This document shows positions 7,432 through 14,510 of a stretch of DNA of 16,919 nucleotides, piece by piece. Position 1 is the first letter of the stretch. Each line of letters opens with the position of its first letter. Below the pieces are notes generated by a model. The model was not told where the DNA came from, made no database searches, and saw only the letters and a program-made list of their open reading frames with translations. A program made the position numbers and the translations under genes. This DNA comes from DAOMNN01 sp050486545. GTDB lineage: Bacteria > Pseudomonadota > Gammaproteobacteria > Burkholderiales > Rhodocyclaceae. Location of the stretch: contig JBJHDM010000066.1 of the NCBI GenBank assembly GCA_050486545.1, positions 1-16,919 on the forward strand, written 5' to 3'.

Positions 7432-8256
7432 ATGCCGTATTCCAGCGATCTGTCATCTCTTCGGTCGGTGCGCGGGTTGGGGCTCGCACTGTCGCTCTTG
7501 CTGGCTTCGTTCTTCATCGGCAGCGCCCAGGCGTCGACCCCCCGGCTCGATGTCCATTACGTGCCCACGCCGCACGAGGTCGTCGCGCGCATGCTCGAAA
7601 TGGCCGACGTGCAGCCCGAGGACTACGTGATCGACCTCGGATCGGGTGATGGCCGGATCGTCATCGCAGCCGTGCGCGACCGCAATGTGCGCCGGGCGCT
7701 GGGAATCGACCTCGATCCGGAACGCGTGTCCGAAGCGCGCGAGAACGCGCGCAAGGAAGGCGTCGAGGACCGCGCCGTCTTCGAGCAGGGCGATCTGTTC
7801 CAGAAGGATTTTTCCGATGCGACGGTGCTGACGATGTACCTGCTCAGCTCGCTCAACCTGCGCCTCAAGCCGATGATCCTCGAACGCATGGCCCCCGGTA
7901 CGCGCATCGTCTCGCACGCGTTCGACATGGGCGAATGGGTCCCCGACCGGCACGACGAGGTCGGCGGACGCAACATCTACCTGTGGATCGTGCCCGCCCG
8001 GGTGGCTGGTCGCTGGCAGATCGAAACCTCGGACGGCCACGCGTTGACGCTCATGCTGGACCAGACCTACCAGCATATCAGCGGCCGTGCATTGGAAGAC
8101 GGGGTGCAATCCGTACTGGGTGATCTCGCCCTGAACGGGCGCGAGATCCGCTTTTCGGTCGGCCCGCAGCGCTATGTGGGCATCGTCGACGGCGACACCA
8201 TCGTCGGCGTGCAGGGCGCGGGCAGCGCATCGAACTGGAGCGCCCGTCGGATGTGA
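7432..8256 (+). CDS. Exported protein with SAM-dependent methyltransferase fold
   Basis: A 274-residue product. Residues 1-34 form a signal peptide: a polar start, hydrophobic GLALSLLLASFFIG, and SAQA as likely cleavage site. Residues 45-180 are a class I methyltransferase. It has the substrate-side YVPTPHEVVARMLEMA, the SAM-binding motif VIDLGSGDGRIV (66-77), the acidic D93 after the second strand (GIDLDP), and GDLF near 120. The last ~85 residues (WQIETSDGHALTLMLDQTYQ onward) look beta-rich and resemble a small added domain. Similar proteins are annotated in betaproteobacteria as SAM-dependent methyltransferases. An export signal is odd because SAM is cytoplasmic. The segment could instead be a membrane anchor, leaving the orientation open. 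It is divergent from the PqqU-like gene and convergent with the chemoreceptor gene 57 bases on. Substrate unknown. Confidence 0.85.
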   Translation: MPYSSDLSSLRSVRGLGLALSLLLASFFIGSAQASTPRLDVHYVPTPHEVVARMLEMADVQPEDYVIDLGSGDGRIVIAAVRDRNVRRALGIDLDPERVSEARENARKEGVEDRAVFEQGDLFQKDFSDATVLTMYLLSSLNLRLKPMILERMAPGTRIVSHAFDMGEWVPDRHDEVGGRNIYLWIVPARVAGRWQIETSDGHALTLMLDQTYQHISGRALEDGVQSVLGDLALNGREIRFSVGPQRYVGIVDGDTIVGVQGAGSASNWSARRM

Positions 8257-8313
8257 GCGGCGCGCGGGGCGGGGGGCGTCCTGCGGCGCCCGCGCAGGCC
8301 GCCGTTGCTCCGT

Positions 8314-9402
8314 TCAGCTGCCCAGGATCTGCTGGATCCCGTCGGTCACGGTCCGGTTCGCGCCCTCCATCGCCGCCAGCGCTTCGAGGGCGGCATCGCT
8401 GCGGCCTGCGTAGTGCAGTTCCAGCGCCTGGCGCGCGAATTCATGCACCTTCTTGTGCGGCGATTCGAGTGCCGCATAGCCGGGCAGGCGGCCGAACCGC
8501 GCCTGGCCCTCGTCGCTGTAGTACCAGCGCCCGAGTCGGCATTCGGTTTCGTCGGGGAGCGCCTCGGGGCGCAGGTCGGACAATCCCAGGAAGACCTTGT
8601 AGACCTCGAGCTTCAGCGTGATCTCCTCGATGTTGGCCAGTTCGATCGTGGCCAGCAGCGCCGAATCCGTCACCGCCGTCTCCATGCGTCGCGACAGGTC
8701 CATGAGCTGGCGCATGTTGTCGACGGCCTGTTCGCTGTTGGCCGAGAAGCGGGCCGCGTCCCCGGCGCCGGCCTGCATCACCGCCCGCGCGCTTTCGGTT
8801 TCCGCCTGGATCGTGCCGACCAGGTTGCCGATGTCGGCGGTGGCCTGGCTCGTGCGCTCGGCGAGCTTGCGCACCTCGTCGGCCACCACCGCGAAACCGC
8901 GACCGGCCTCGCCGGCCCGGGCCGCCTCGATCGCGGCGTTGAGCGCCAGCAGGTTGGTCTGGTCGGCCACCTCGCGGATGAGCTGGACGATGCCGCCGAT
9001 CGAGCCCGCGTGGCGGTGCATGACCTCGATGTTCGCCGCCGCGTTCGTGATCGTGTCGTTCATCTGCCGGAGGTTGCTCGCGATCTCGTCGAACGCGGCG
9101 CGGTTGTGTTCCGACAGCGAGGCCGCCTCGACCGCCGACGCCTTCTCGTCGTTGAGCGTACCCGTCAGCCGCTCGAAGGACTGGCTCACGCCGCCGAGCG
9201 AATCGCCGAAGGTCCCGAGGTTGTGGAACACGCGGGTGAGGTTGGCGCGATCCTTCTCCAGCGCATGCGCCTGGGCGATCCAGCGCTCGCGCTCGCCCTC
9301 CAGTTCGACGACGCGCGCTTGCAGGCGCTCGTTATCCTGCAGCAGCGCGGCACGCCTGGATTCCGCTTGTTCGTGGTTCTTGCGGGTAGTCAGGACGATC
9401 AT
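8314..9402 (-). CDS. Soluble methyl-accepting chemotaxis protein with C-terminal CZB domain
   Basis: A 362-residue protein with no membrane segment and no HAMP domain, so a cytoplasmic chemoreceptor. Residues 10-55 are a coiled coil. The conserved signalling hairpin is at about 143-184 (REVADQTNLLALNAAIEAARAG, then GRGFAVVADEVRKLAERT) and docks CheA/CheW. The CZB zinc-binding domain spans about 254-335 with C288 (CRLGRWYY), H316 and H320 (SPHKKVHEF). The first histidine of the usual His-Cys-His-His set appears to be replaced by E260 (IEEITLK). CZB receptors sense zinc and zinc-linked oxidants such as hypochlorous acid. A GGAG ribosome site precedes the ATG. An FNR-type box lies about 65 bases upstream of the start codon. 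No chemotaxis genes are nearby. Confidence 0.92.
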   Translation of the reverse strand: MIVLTTRKNHEQAESRRAALLQDNERLQARVVELEGERERWIAQAHALEKDRANLTRVFHNLGTFGDSLGGVSQSFERLTGTLNDEKASAVEAASLSEHNRAAFDEIASNLRQMNDTITNAAANIEVMHRHAGSIGGIVQLIREVADQTNLLALNAAIEAARAGEAGRGFAVVADEVRKLAERTSQATADIGNLVGTIQAETESARAVMQAGAGDAARFSANSEQAVDNMRQLMDLSRRMETAVTDSALLATIELANIEEITLKLEVYKVFLGLSDLRPEALPDETECRLGRWYYSDEGQARFGRLPGYAALESPHKKVHEFARQALELHYAGRSDAALEALAAMEGANRTVTDGIQQILGS

Positions 9403-9424
9403 GGCAAACTCCGAATCGGGGATA

Positions 9425-9439
9425 TAGTTGAGTAAACTA
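9425..9439 (-). promoter_or_regulatory. Short dyad in the chemoreceptor promoter region
   Basis: TAGTT-GAGTA-AACTA is a perfect 5-bp inverted repeat. It lies between the FNR-type box and the chemoreceptor start codon, about where a -10 element or transcription start would fall (TAGTTT on the minus strand at 9434-9439 is a weak -10 match). It could be a second operator. Confidence 0.25.
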
Positions 9440-9460
9440 CTATGGTATTACGTCGAAGCT

Positions 9461-9474
9461 TTGATGTATATCAA
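9461..9474 (-). promoter_or_regulatory. FNR/ANR-type binding site (TTGAT-N4-ATCAA)
   Basis: TTGAT-GTAT-ATCAA is a perfect match to the palindromic box of FNR-family oxygen sensors. It is centred about 65 bases before the chemoreceptor start codon, compatible with a class II activator position if transcription starts near 9426. The plus-strand MntA/HepT genes start about 147 bases the other way, so they are a less likely target. CRP-family regulators with related boxes are an alternative. Confidence 0.65.
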
Positions 9475-9481
9475 GTCTGTG

Positions 9482-9538
9482 GACGTCCGGTTTTCGCATC
9501 TCGTGCATCCCGCGACGCGATTCGAAGACCGGAACGTC
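9482..9538 (+). repeat. Long imperfect inverted repeat upstream of mntA
   Basis: The arms are GACGTCCGGTTTTCG (9482-9496) and CGAAGACCGGAACGTC (9523-9538). They pair over 15 positions with one bulged A and one G-T wobble, around a 26-base loop. A -10-like CATAAT at 9555-9560 follows. There is no T-rich tail, so it is not an obvious terminator. It may be an operator for the toxin-antitoxin pair or a structured RNA. Confidence 0.5.
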
Positions 9539-9602
9539 GATGCGGAAACGTTGGCATAATCGCTCGGGTACGCAAGAATGGAACGGTCGCCCGGACAGGA
9601 TG

Positions 9603-9608
9603 AGGAGG
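9603..9608 (+). promoter_or_regulatory. Ribosome site selecting the GTG start of mntA
   Basis: A perfect AGGAGG is followed by six bases and then GTG at 9615. ATG codons in frame further upstream (9540, 9600) lack such a site and would add an unusual N-terminus. Confidence 0.7.
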
Positions 9609-9614
9609 ACGGTA

Positions 9615-9905
9615 GTGAACAGGTCCGATGTGCTGCAGCGGCTCAAGGAGAGCAAACCCTACGTGATGCGCGAGTTCGGAGTCACCGATCTGGCCCTGTT
9701 CGGCTCGGTTGCACGTGGGGAGGCAACCGAGGCCAGCGACGTCGACGTTCTCGTGCGTTTCGACGGACCTGCAACGTCCAGGCGCTACTTCGGTGTGCAG
9801 TTCTACCTGGAGGATGTGCTGGGGTGCCAGGTGGATCTCGTTACGGAGAAGGCCTTGCGTGCAGAACTCAGGTCCCATGTCGAACGCGAAGCCGTCCATG
9901 TCTGA
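9615..9905 (+). CDS. mntA: MntA-family nucleotidyltransferase, antitoxin of an MNT-HEPN pair
   Basis: 96 residues from a GTG start, the usual size of minimal nucleotidyltransferases. The catalytic motif GS-X10-DXD is exact: G30-S31, then D42-V-D44 in SDVDVLV. A third acidic residue is D74 in CQVDLVT. In the characterised family, MntA inactivates the HepT toxin by transferring AMP groups to the tyrosine of its active-site motif. The gene overlaps the following hepT by eight bases, so the two are translationally coupled. A long inverted repeat and a CATAAT -10-like box upstream may carry the promoter and operator. All key residues are present, so it should be active. Confidence 0.9.
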   Translation: MNRSDVLQRLKESKPYVMREFGVTDLALFGSVARGEATEASDVDVLVRFDGPATSRRYFGVQFYLEDVLGCQVDLVTEKALRAELRSHVEREAVHV

Positions 9906-10263
9906 AGCGTCCTCGCGAAAACGCGAGTGGCACTTCTATCTGGATGACATGATCGGATTTGCCCGGCAGGCGCAAGCCTATACGAAGGGGATGAACCAGG
10001 AGGCCTTCCTCGAGAACCGTCTCGTCTACGATGCGACGCTGCGCAACCTCGAGCTGATCGGCGAGGCGGCAACGCACATCCCCCTGGAGGTGCGTACTGC
10101 CCACGGACACATTCCCTGGCGACTGATCATCGCAACCCGCAACCAGCTCATCCATGCTTATCTGGGGATCGATCCCGATACGGTATGGAGCATCGTCGAG
10201 GATGACCTCCCGGTTCTGCTTGATGGCCTCGAGCGCCTCAAGCAGGTGTGGCAATCCGGGTAG
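9898..10263 (+). CDS. hepT: HepT-family HEPN toxin (DUF86 ribonuclease)
   Basis: 121 residues from the ATG at 9898; another in-frame ATG at 9877 is possible and adds seven residues. The all-helical HEPN fold is marked by LIGEAATHIP near residue 53 and the catalytic RX4HXY motif RNQLIHAY at 81-88, with R81, H86 and the modifiable Y88 all present. HepT proteins cleave RNA (tRNA in the studied cases) when not modified by MntA. The start codon lies inside the end of mntA. The next gene, an AAA+ ATPase, begins 39 bases downstream on the same strand, so read-through into that operon is plausible. Confidence 0.9.
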   Translation: MSEASSRKREWHFYLDDMIGFARQAQAYTKGMNQEAFLENRLVYDATLRNLELIGEAATHIPLEVRTAHGHIPWRLIIATRNQLIHAYLGIDPDTVWSIVEDDLPVLLDGLERLKQVWQSG

Positions 10264-10302
10264 TTGTCGTCGATCGATCCATCCATGAACCACTGAACCC
10301 TC

Positions 10303-11346
10303 ATGCGTCCAGCCCAACTGATCCCGATCCTCGAACGCGAATTCCTGAGTGCGGCCGACGGTCACCATACGCCGGTCATGCTGTGGGGGCCGCCGGGAGT
10401 GGGGAAATCGCAGATGGTAGCGGAGGTGGCGGCGAAGCACGGGGTACCGGTGATCGACGTCCGCCTGTCGCAGATGGAGCCCTCGGACCTGCGCGGCATC
10501 CCGTTCCGGACCGGTGACAGCGTCGAATGGGCCGTGCCGGCGATGCTTCCCGACGCCCGGCGCCACGGCGTGCGTGGCATCCTGTTTCTCGACGAGATCA
10601 CCTCCGCGCCGCCGTCGGTGTCCGCCGCGGCCTACCAGCTCATCCTCGACCGTCGCCTGGGCGCCTACGAGGTGCCGCCCGGCTGGGCGATCTTCGCGGC
10701 CGGCAACCGCCAGGGCGACCGCGGCGTGACCTACGCGATGCCCGCGCCGCTTGCCAACCGCTTCTCGCACTTCGAGGTCGAGCCCAACCTCGACGACTGG
10801 TCGCAGTGGGCGTGGGAGAACGGCATCGACGAGCGCCTGATCGGCTTCCTGCGCTTTCGCCCGGAGCTGCTGTTCGACTTCGACCCCGCGCGCAACCCGA
10901 CCGCCTTCCCGACGCCGCGTTCGTGGGAGTTCGCGCACCGCGCGCTGCAGAAGTTCGGCGACGCTCCCGAGCTGCTCCCGCCGGCACTGGCCGGTTGCGT
11001 GGGCCAGGCCGCCGGCATCGAGCTGGCCGCGTACCTGGCCAACCTCGCACGCCTGCCCGACCTCGACGCGATCGTCGCCGGCCGCCCCGCCGAGGTGCCG
11101 CAGGACACCGACCTGCAATACGCCGTGGCCGCCGCGCTGGTCGCCCGCGCGATCCGCAGTCGCGACAGCGCCGAATTCGCCGCGCTGCTCGGCCACATCC
11201 TCGACTACGCCGGTCGCCTGCCGCTGCGGGAGATGGGCGTGATGCTCGTCTCCGACCTTCACCGCAACATCGGCCAGCCGCTGTTCGCCGTGCCGCAGTT
11301 CGCGAACTGGGCGAACCGGGTGGCCGATCTCGTCCTGTACGAATGA
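10303..11346 (+). CDS. MoxR-like AAA+ ATPase
   Basis: A 347-residue AAA+ protein. Walker A GPPGVGKS is at 29-36, Walker B LFLDE at 94-98, sensor 1 AGN at 133-135 and the arginine-finger region NRFSH at 152-156. The core is followed by a helical lid and an extended C-terminal half. MoxR-type ATPases work as chaperones that insert cofactors or remodel complexes, nearly always with a VWA-domain partner. Here the partner gene starts in the ATGA overlap at the stop codon. The ribosome site is weak. The start at 10303 is the first in-frame ATG after the hepT stop and gives the expected spacing to Walker A. The client complex is unknown. Confidence 0.9.
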   Translation: MRPAQLIPILEREFLSAADGHHTPVMLWGPPGVGKSQMVAEVAAKHGVPVIDVRLSQMEPSDLRGIPFRTGDSVEWAVPAMLPDARRHGVRGILFLDEITSAPPSVSAAAYQLILDRRLGAYEVPPGWAIFAAGNRQGDRGVTYAMPAPLANRFSHFEVEPNLDDWSQWAWENGIDERLIGFLRFRPELLFDFDPARNPTAFPTPRSWEFAHRALQKFGDAPELLPPALAGCVGQAAGIELAAYLANLARLPDLDAIVAGRPAEVPQDTDLQYAVAAALVARAIRSRDSAEFAALLGHILDYAGRLPLREMGVMLVSDLHRNIGQPLFAVPQFANWANRVADLVLYE

Positions 11347-12677
11347 CGCCGAGCCCGGATCCGACGCCCCCGGCCGCAAGCCCGGCCCGCAAGCTGGCTG
11401 CCGCGCGCACGCGCCTGATCCTGGACCGGCCCTTTCTCGGCGCGCTGGTGCTGCGCCTGCCGATGGTCGAGGCCGGGCCCTGGTGCCGCACGTCCGCCAC
11501 GGACATGAAGCAGTTCTACTACAACCCCGCCTGGATCGACCGCCTGTCGGCCTCGCAGCTCGAATTCGTGCTCGCCCACGAGGCGCTGCACTGCGCGCTG
11601 GGGCACTTCCTGCGCCGCGGCCACCGCATCCAGCGCAAATGGGACCTCGCCTGCGACTTCGCGATCAACCCCATCCTCGCCAACGACGGCCTGCACCCGC
11701 CCGCCGAGGCGGTGGTGCTGGAACAGTTCGAGAACCAGAGCGCCGAGGAGATCTACCCCTGCCTCGACGACAGCTTCGACAACGAGACACTGGACCAGCA
11801 CCTCTACGACGAGTCCGCCGAAGGCGGCCAGGGCGGGCGCGGAAACCAACCCCCGCCCGAGGACGCGCCGCCGCACGATCGGGACGGTTCGGGTGGCGGT
11901 GCGCAAGCCCGTGACCGCGAGTCGCCGCCGGACGAAGGCGGCAGCCCGCGCGAGGCCTCGCCCGATCCCCGTCCGGGTGGGAACGGATCCGAGGAAGGCG
12001 AGCGCGACGGCCGCGACGGCCCGCCCGCGCCGCTGTCCGCCCGCGAACGCGAGGAACTGGGCCGGAAGTGGCCGCAGTACCTCGCCAGCGCCGCGCAGCA
12101 GGCCCGCCAGGCCGGCAAGCTTGGTGGCGCGATGGCGCGCCTGGTCGACGCCTGGCTCGAACCCCGGCTGCCGTGGCGCGCCCTGCTCGCGCACTACCTC
12201 TTCGACCAGGCGCGCAACGACTACAGCTACCAGCGCCCCTCGCGCCGCGAAGGTGAGATGATCCTGCCGTCGCTGCGCAGCGCGCAGTGCGATCTCGTCG
12301 TCGCGATCGACACCTCCGGGTCGATCGGCGAGCCGGAGCTGTCCGAGTTCCTCTCCGAGATCGACGCGATCAAGGGCGCATTGCCGGTACGCGTCACGCT
12401 GCTCGCCTGCGACGCCGCCCTGGCGGCCGATGGTCCGTGGGTGTTCGAACCCTGGGAGCCGATTCGCCTGCCGCGCAGTTTCGAAGGGGGCGGCGGAACC
12501 GACTTCGCACCCGTGTTCGCGTGGGTCGACGCGCAGCCCCTGCGCCCGGATGCGCTGGTGTACTTCACCGATGCCGACGCCGCGTTTCCGCCCCGCCCGC
12601 CCGACTACCCGGTGCTCTGGCTCGTGAAGGGCGGCCGGCCCGTCCCCTGGGGCAGACGGATCCAGCTCGACGGATGA
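11343..12677 (+). CDS. Metallopeptidase-like / VWA-domain protein (DUF2201 type)
   Basis: 444 residues in two domains. The N-terminal domain (about 15-155) has HEALH at 79-83 with a further histidine at 88 (LAHEALHCALGH), a zinc-peptidase-like signature. A low-complexity linker rich in G, P, D, E and R spans about 157-232. The C-terminal VWA-like domain has a complete metal-binding MIDAS: DTSGS at 323-327, GGTD at 384-387 and D410 in YFTDAD. This architecture is known as putative metallopeptidase DUF2201. VWA proteins of this type pair with MoxR ATPases. Start and stop overlap both neighbours by four bases (ATGA). Peptidase activity is inferred from the motif only. Confidence 0.88.
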   Translation: MTPSPDPTPPAASPARKLAAARTRLILDRPFLGALVLRLPMVEAGPWCRTSATDMKQFYYNPAWIDRLSASQLEFVLAHEALHCALGHFLRRGHRIQRKWDLACDFAINPILANDGLHPPAEAVVLEQFENQSAEEIYPCLDDSFDNETLDQHLYDESAEGGQGGRGNQPPPEDAPPHDRDGSGGGAQARDRESPPDEGGSPREASPDPRPGGNGSEEGERDGRDGPPAPLSAREREELGRKWPQYLASAAQQARQAGKLGGAMARLVDAWLEPRLPWRALLAHYLFDQARNDYSYQRPSRREGEMILPSLRSAQCDLVVAIDTSGSIGEPELSEFLSEIDAIKGALPVRVTLLACDAALAADGPWVFEPWEPIRLPRSFEGGGGTDFAPVFAWVDAQPLRPDALVYFTDADAAFPPRPPDYPVLWLVKGGRPVPWGRRIQLDG

Positions 12678-13816
12678 CGAACGAACTCGCCCCCGAAGAC
12701 AGCCTGCGCCTGAACGTGCTGATGGCCGCCGACCCGGTGCTCGCCGTGCGCATCGACGAGGCCGCGATGACGCTGCACGCGCTGACCGCGGGCGGCGAGG
12801 CGCGGGTCCGCCTGCATCCGCGCGGCCGCCCCGACCAGTATCTCGCCCGCGTGCGGGAGTTTTTGGGCGGCCATGCGCTCGACTCGCCCGGCGGCTACCC
12901 GGTGTATCTGCAGCGCTGGACGCGCATGGGCCAGACCTCGGACCGCAATCTCGAAGCCTTGCTGCGGCTCGGCGAGCCCGAGGCCGTCGTCGCCGTCGCC
13001 CAGGCACCGGGCCTCACCGACGAACTCGCGCAGCGCGTGTGGTGGTGCCAGCCGACGATGGAGATCGCGCGCTGGATGCTCGACAAGGATGCCGTCGTGC
13101 ACGGGGCGATGGGCAAGGTGCTCGCCGACTTCCTCGTCGAGCACCTGCCTTTCGAGGAAGACCCCGACGCCCGTCTGCAGACCATCCGGCTCGTCCTGCA
13201 CGGCCGTCTCGTCGACGACGCCACGGTCGCCAGGTTGTGGCGCCAGGCACGCGGCACGCCCTACTACTACGTCGGTTTTCTCGAAAGCCGACCCGACGAC
13301 CTGCCCGCAGACCGGCCCGCCCGTGCCGACCATGCCGAGGTCGCCATCGCGGTGCAGGCGCTGGTCGACGGCGGAAACGCCTGGGCCGAGCGTTATCTGT
13401 CCCTGCTCACGCCCAACGGCCAGACCTGGCTGCACGCCGTCGCCGAGGTGCTCGCACGCCCGGCCACGCCGGCCATCTTGCGCGCCTTGCTCGATGCAGT
13501 CGGGCGCCGATTCCGCATCATCGGCGAATCCATGCGCCGCGACCGTTTCGAGGATCTCCAGGCCGCCGCGCATGCGCTCGCGCACGGCAAGGCCGAAGCG
13601 CCGCCCGACCTGCAGGCCCTGATCGCCGCGCAGCCGCATGCGCGCGAAGGGATCGAGGCCATGCTGCTGCTCGCCAGCCTGACCCGCGACGTCGCCGATC
13701 CCTGGCTGGTGCGCAACACCGCCGTCGGGGCGCTCATGCGCCGCAAGCTCGACCCGCTCGCCGCCCCCATCGCACAGGCGCTCGAACGCCTGCGCACGCC
13801 GGAGCCCCGCCCATGA
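12674..13816 (+). CDS. DsrS-like cytoplasmic protein (tentative)
   Basis: 380 residues, no signal peptide, no membrane segment and no cofactor motif that I can see. It is largely helical with repeats of the kind seen in HEAT-like or solenoid folds. The N-terminus APEDSLRLNVLMAADP and the block GGYPVYLQRWTRMGQ resemble what I recall of proteins annotated as DsrS, a soluble protein of unknown role first named from sulfur-oxidiser dsr clusters. No other dsr genes are present here, so the sulfur link does not follow from context. ATGA overlaps on both sides tie its synthesis to the AAA+/VWA pair. It could be an adaptor or client of that pair. Family name is uncertain; existence as a real gene is not. 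Confidence 0.7.
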   Translation: MTNELAPEDSLRLNVLMAADPVLAVRIDEAAMTLHALTAGGEARVRLHPRGRPDQYLARVREFLGGHALDSPGGYPVYLQRWTRMGQTSDRNLEALLRLGEPEAVVAVAQAPGLTDELAQRVWWCQPTMEIARWMLDKDAVVHGAMGKVLADFLVEHLPFEEDPDARLQTIRLVLHGRLVDDATVARLWRQARGTPYYYVGFLESRPDDLPADRPARADHAEVAIAVQALVDGGNAWAERYLSLLTPNGQTWLHAVAEVLARPATPAILRALLDAVGRRFRIIGESMRRDRFEDLQAAAHALAHGKAEAPPDLQALIAAQPHAREGIEAMLLLASLTRDVADPWLVRNTAVGALMRRKLDPLAAPIAQALERLRTPEPRP

Positions 13817-14034
13817 AGCTCTACCTCGACCCCGACCACGCCCGCGAAGTCCCCGCCCTCATCCGCAGCGCCAACAAGACCCGCAAGCGCTACCCCGAAG
13901 GCGTCGTCGAAGTCGTCGCCACCCCCGAAGAAGCCCGCGCCCGCGCCACCGACGGCCTGCACCCGGCCATCGTCGTCGGCCCGTCGCGCTCGTCCGAGGG
14001 CTTCCGGATGTTCTACCTGGTGCGATGGCTGTAG
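13813..14034 (+). CDS. Small conserved-looking protein of unknown function
   Basis: 73 residues beginning MKLYLDPDHAREVPALIRSANKT at the ATG in the four-base overlap with the previous gene. It is basic in the first half, with GLHPAIVVGPSRS near residues 48-60 and an aromatic end (MFYLVRWL). It has no signal peptide and no metal motif. Codon use matches its neighbours. It closes the four-gene operon. I do not recognise the family. Its tight coupling suggests a subunit or regulator of the same system. Confidence 0.75.
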   Translation: MKLYLDPDHAREVPALIRSANKTRKRYPEGVVEVVATPEEARARATDGLHPAIVVGPSRSSEGFRMFYLVRWL

Positions 14035-14510
14035 GCCCCGCCATCCGCATTCATGCCCGCGAAACGTGACAAAGTTGCAGATCCGCGCCTTCTTATGCCT
14101 GTAAGATAGCCCGAAATGGGCATGCCGGATGCGCATGCTGGACGCTTGAAGCGCTCAGCGGTACAAGCTCCCAAGACGACGGAGCCACCGCAATGGCAAG
14201 ACGCTGCTGTCGGAAACACGAAAACTCAGCCGAACGGAGCCCGCTTTCCAGGAGGGCGGCAGATATCGTTCGTCACAGCGACAGTCGTACAGCGGGCGTG
14301 GAATGCTCGCAACACCACGCAAGCTCGACCGCCACCTGGATGTCGAAGATTGATCCAGCGAGAGCCGACAAACCTTTTCCCGCACGATCCCAGGTGGGTA
14401 CTCATGACGGGTTTGTCGAAACGGATATGGCTGTAAATAACGCGTAGATAAGAAATTAGGTATATAAAGCAGCTACTTGGAGTGACGTGTTGTCCGATTT
14501 ACACGTCAGG
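14035..14510. other. 476-base gap with no supported gene
   Basis: Open frames of 106 and 84 codons exist on the plus strand, but they overlap each other and neither shows a domain, a ribosome site or the local codon bias. GC falls gradually, with an AT-rich end (about 14430-14480, including TATATA at 14461-14466, a possible -10). Short hairpins occur, such as the palindromic GCATGC pair near 14121-14139. I find no tRNA or terminator with a T run. It marks the transition from the operon to mobile DNA. Confidence 0.5.
14483..14508 (+). repeat. Perfect 8-bp inverted repeat next to the cassette's left edge
   Basis: TGACGTGT at 14483-14490 and ACACGTCA at 14501-14508 enclose a ten-base loop. It ends one base before GTTGAAT, the proposed left recombination site. 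It does not have the RYYYAAC partner box of an attC site, so it may be an operator, part of the target site, or a remnant of a neighbouring recombination site. Confidence 0.5.

Noticed and set aside
8257..8313. Possible bidirectional terminator between the convergent methyltransferase and chemoreceptor genes
   Set aside because: GC-rich pairing can be drawn, but it is imperfect and there is no T-rich run on either side.
14116..14447. Plus-strand open frames of 106 and 84 codons in the gap after the four-gene operon
   Set aside because: They overlap in different frames, have no ribosome site, no recognisable domain and low-complexity arginine/threonine/proline composition.
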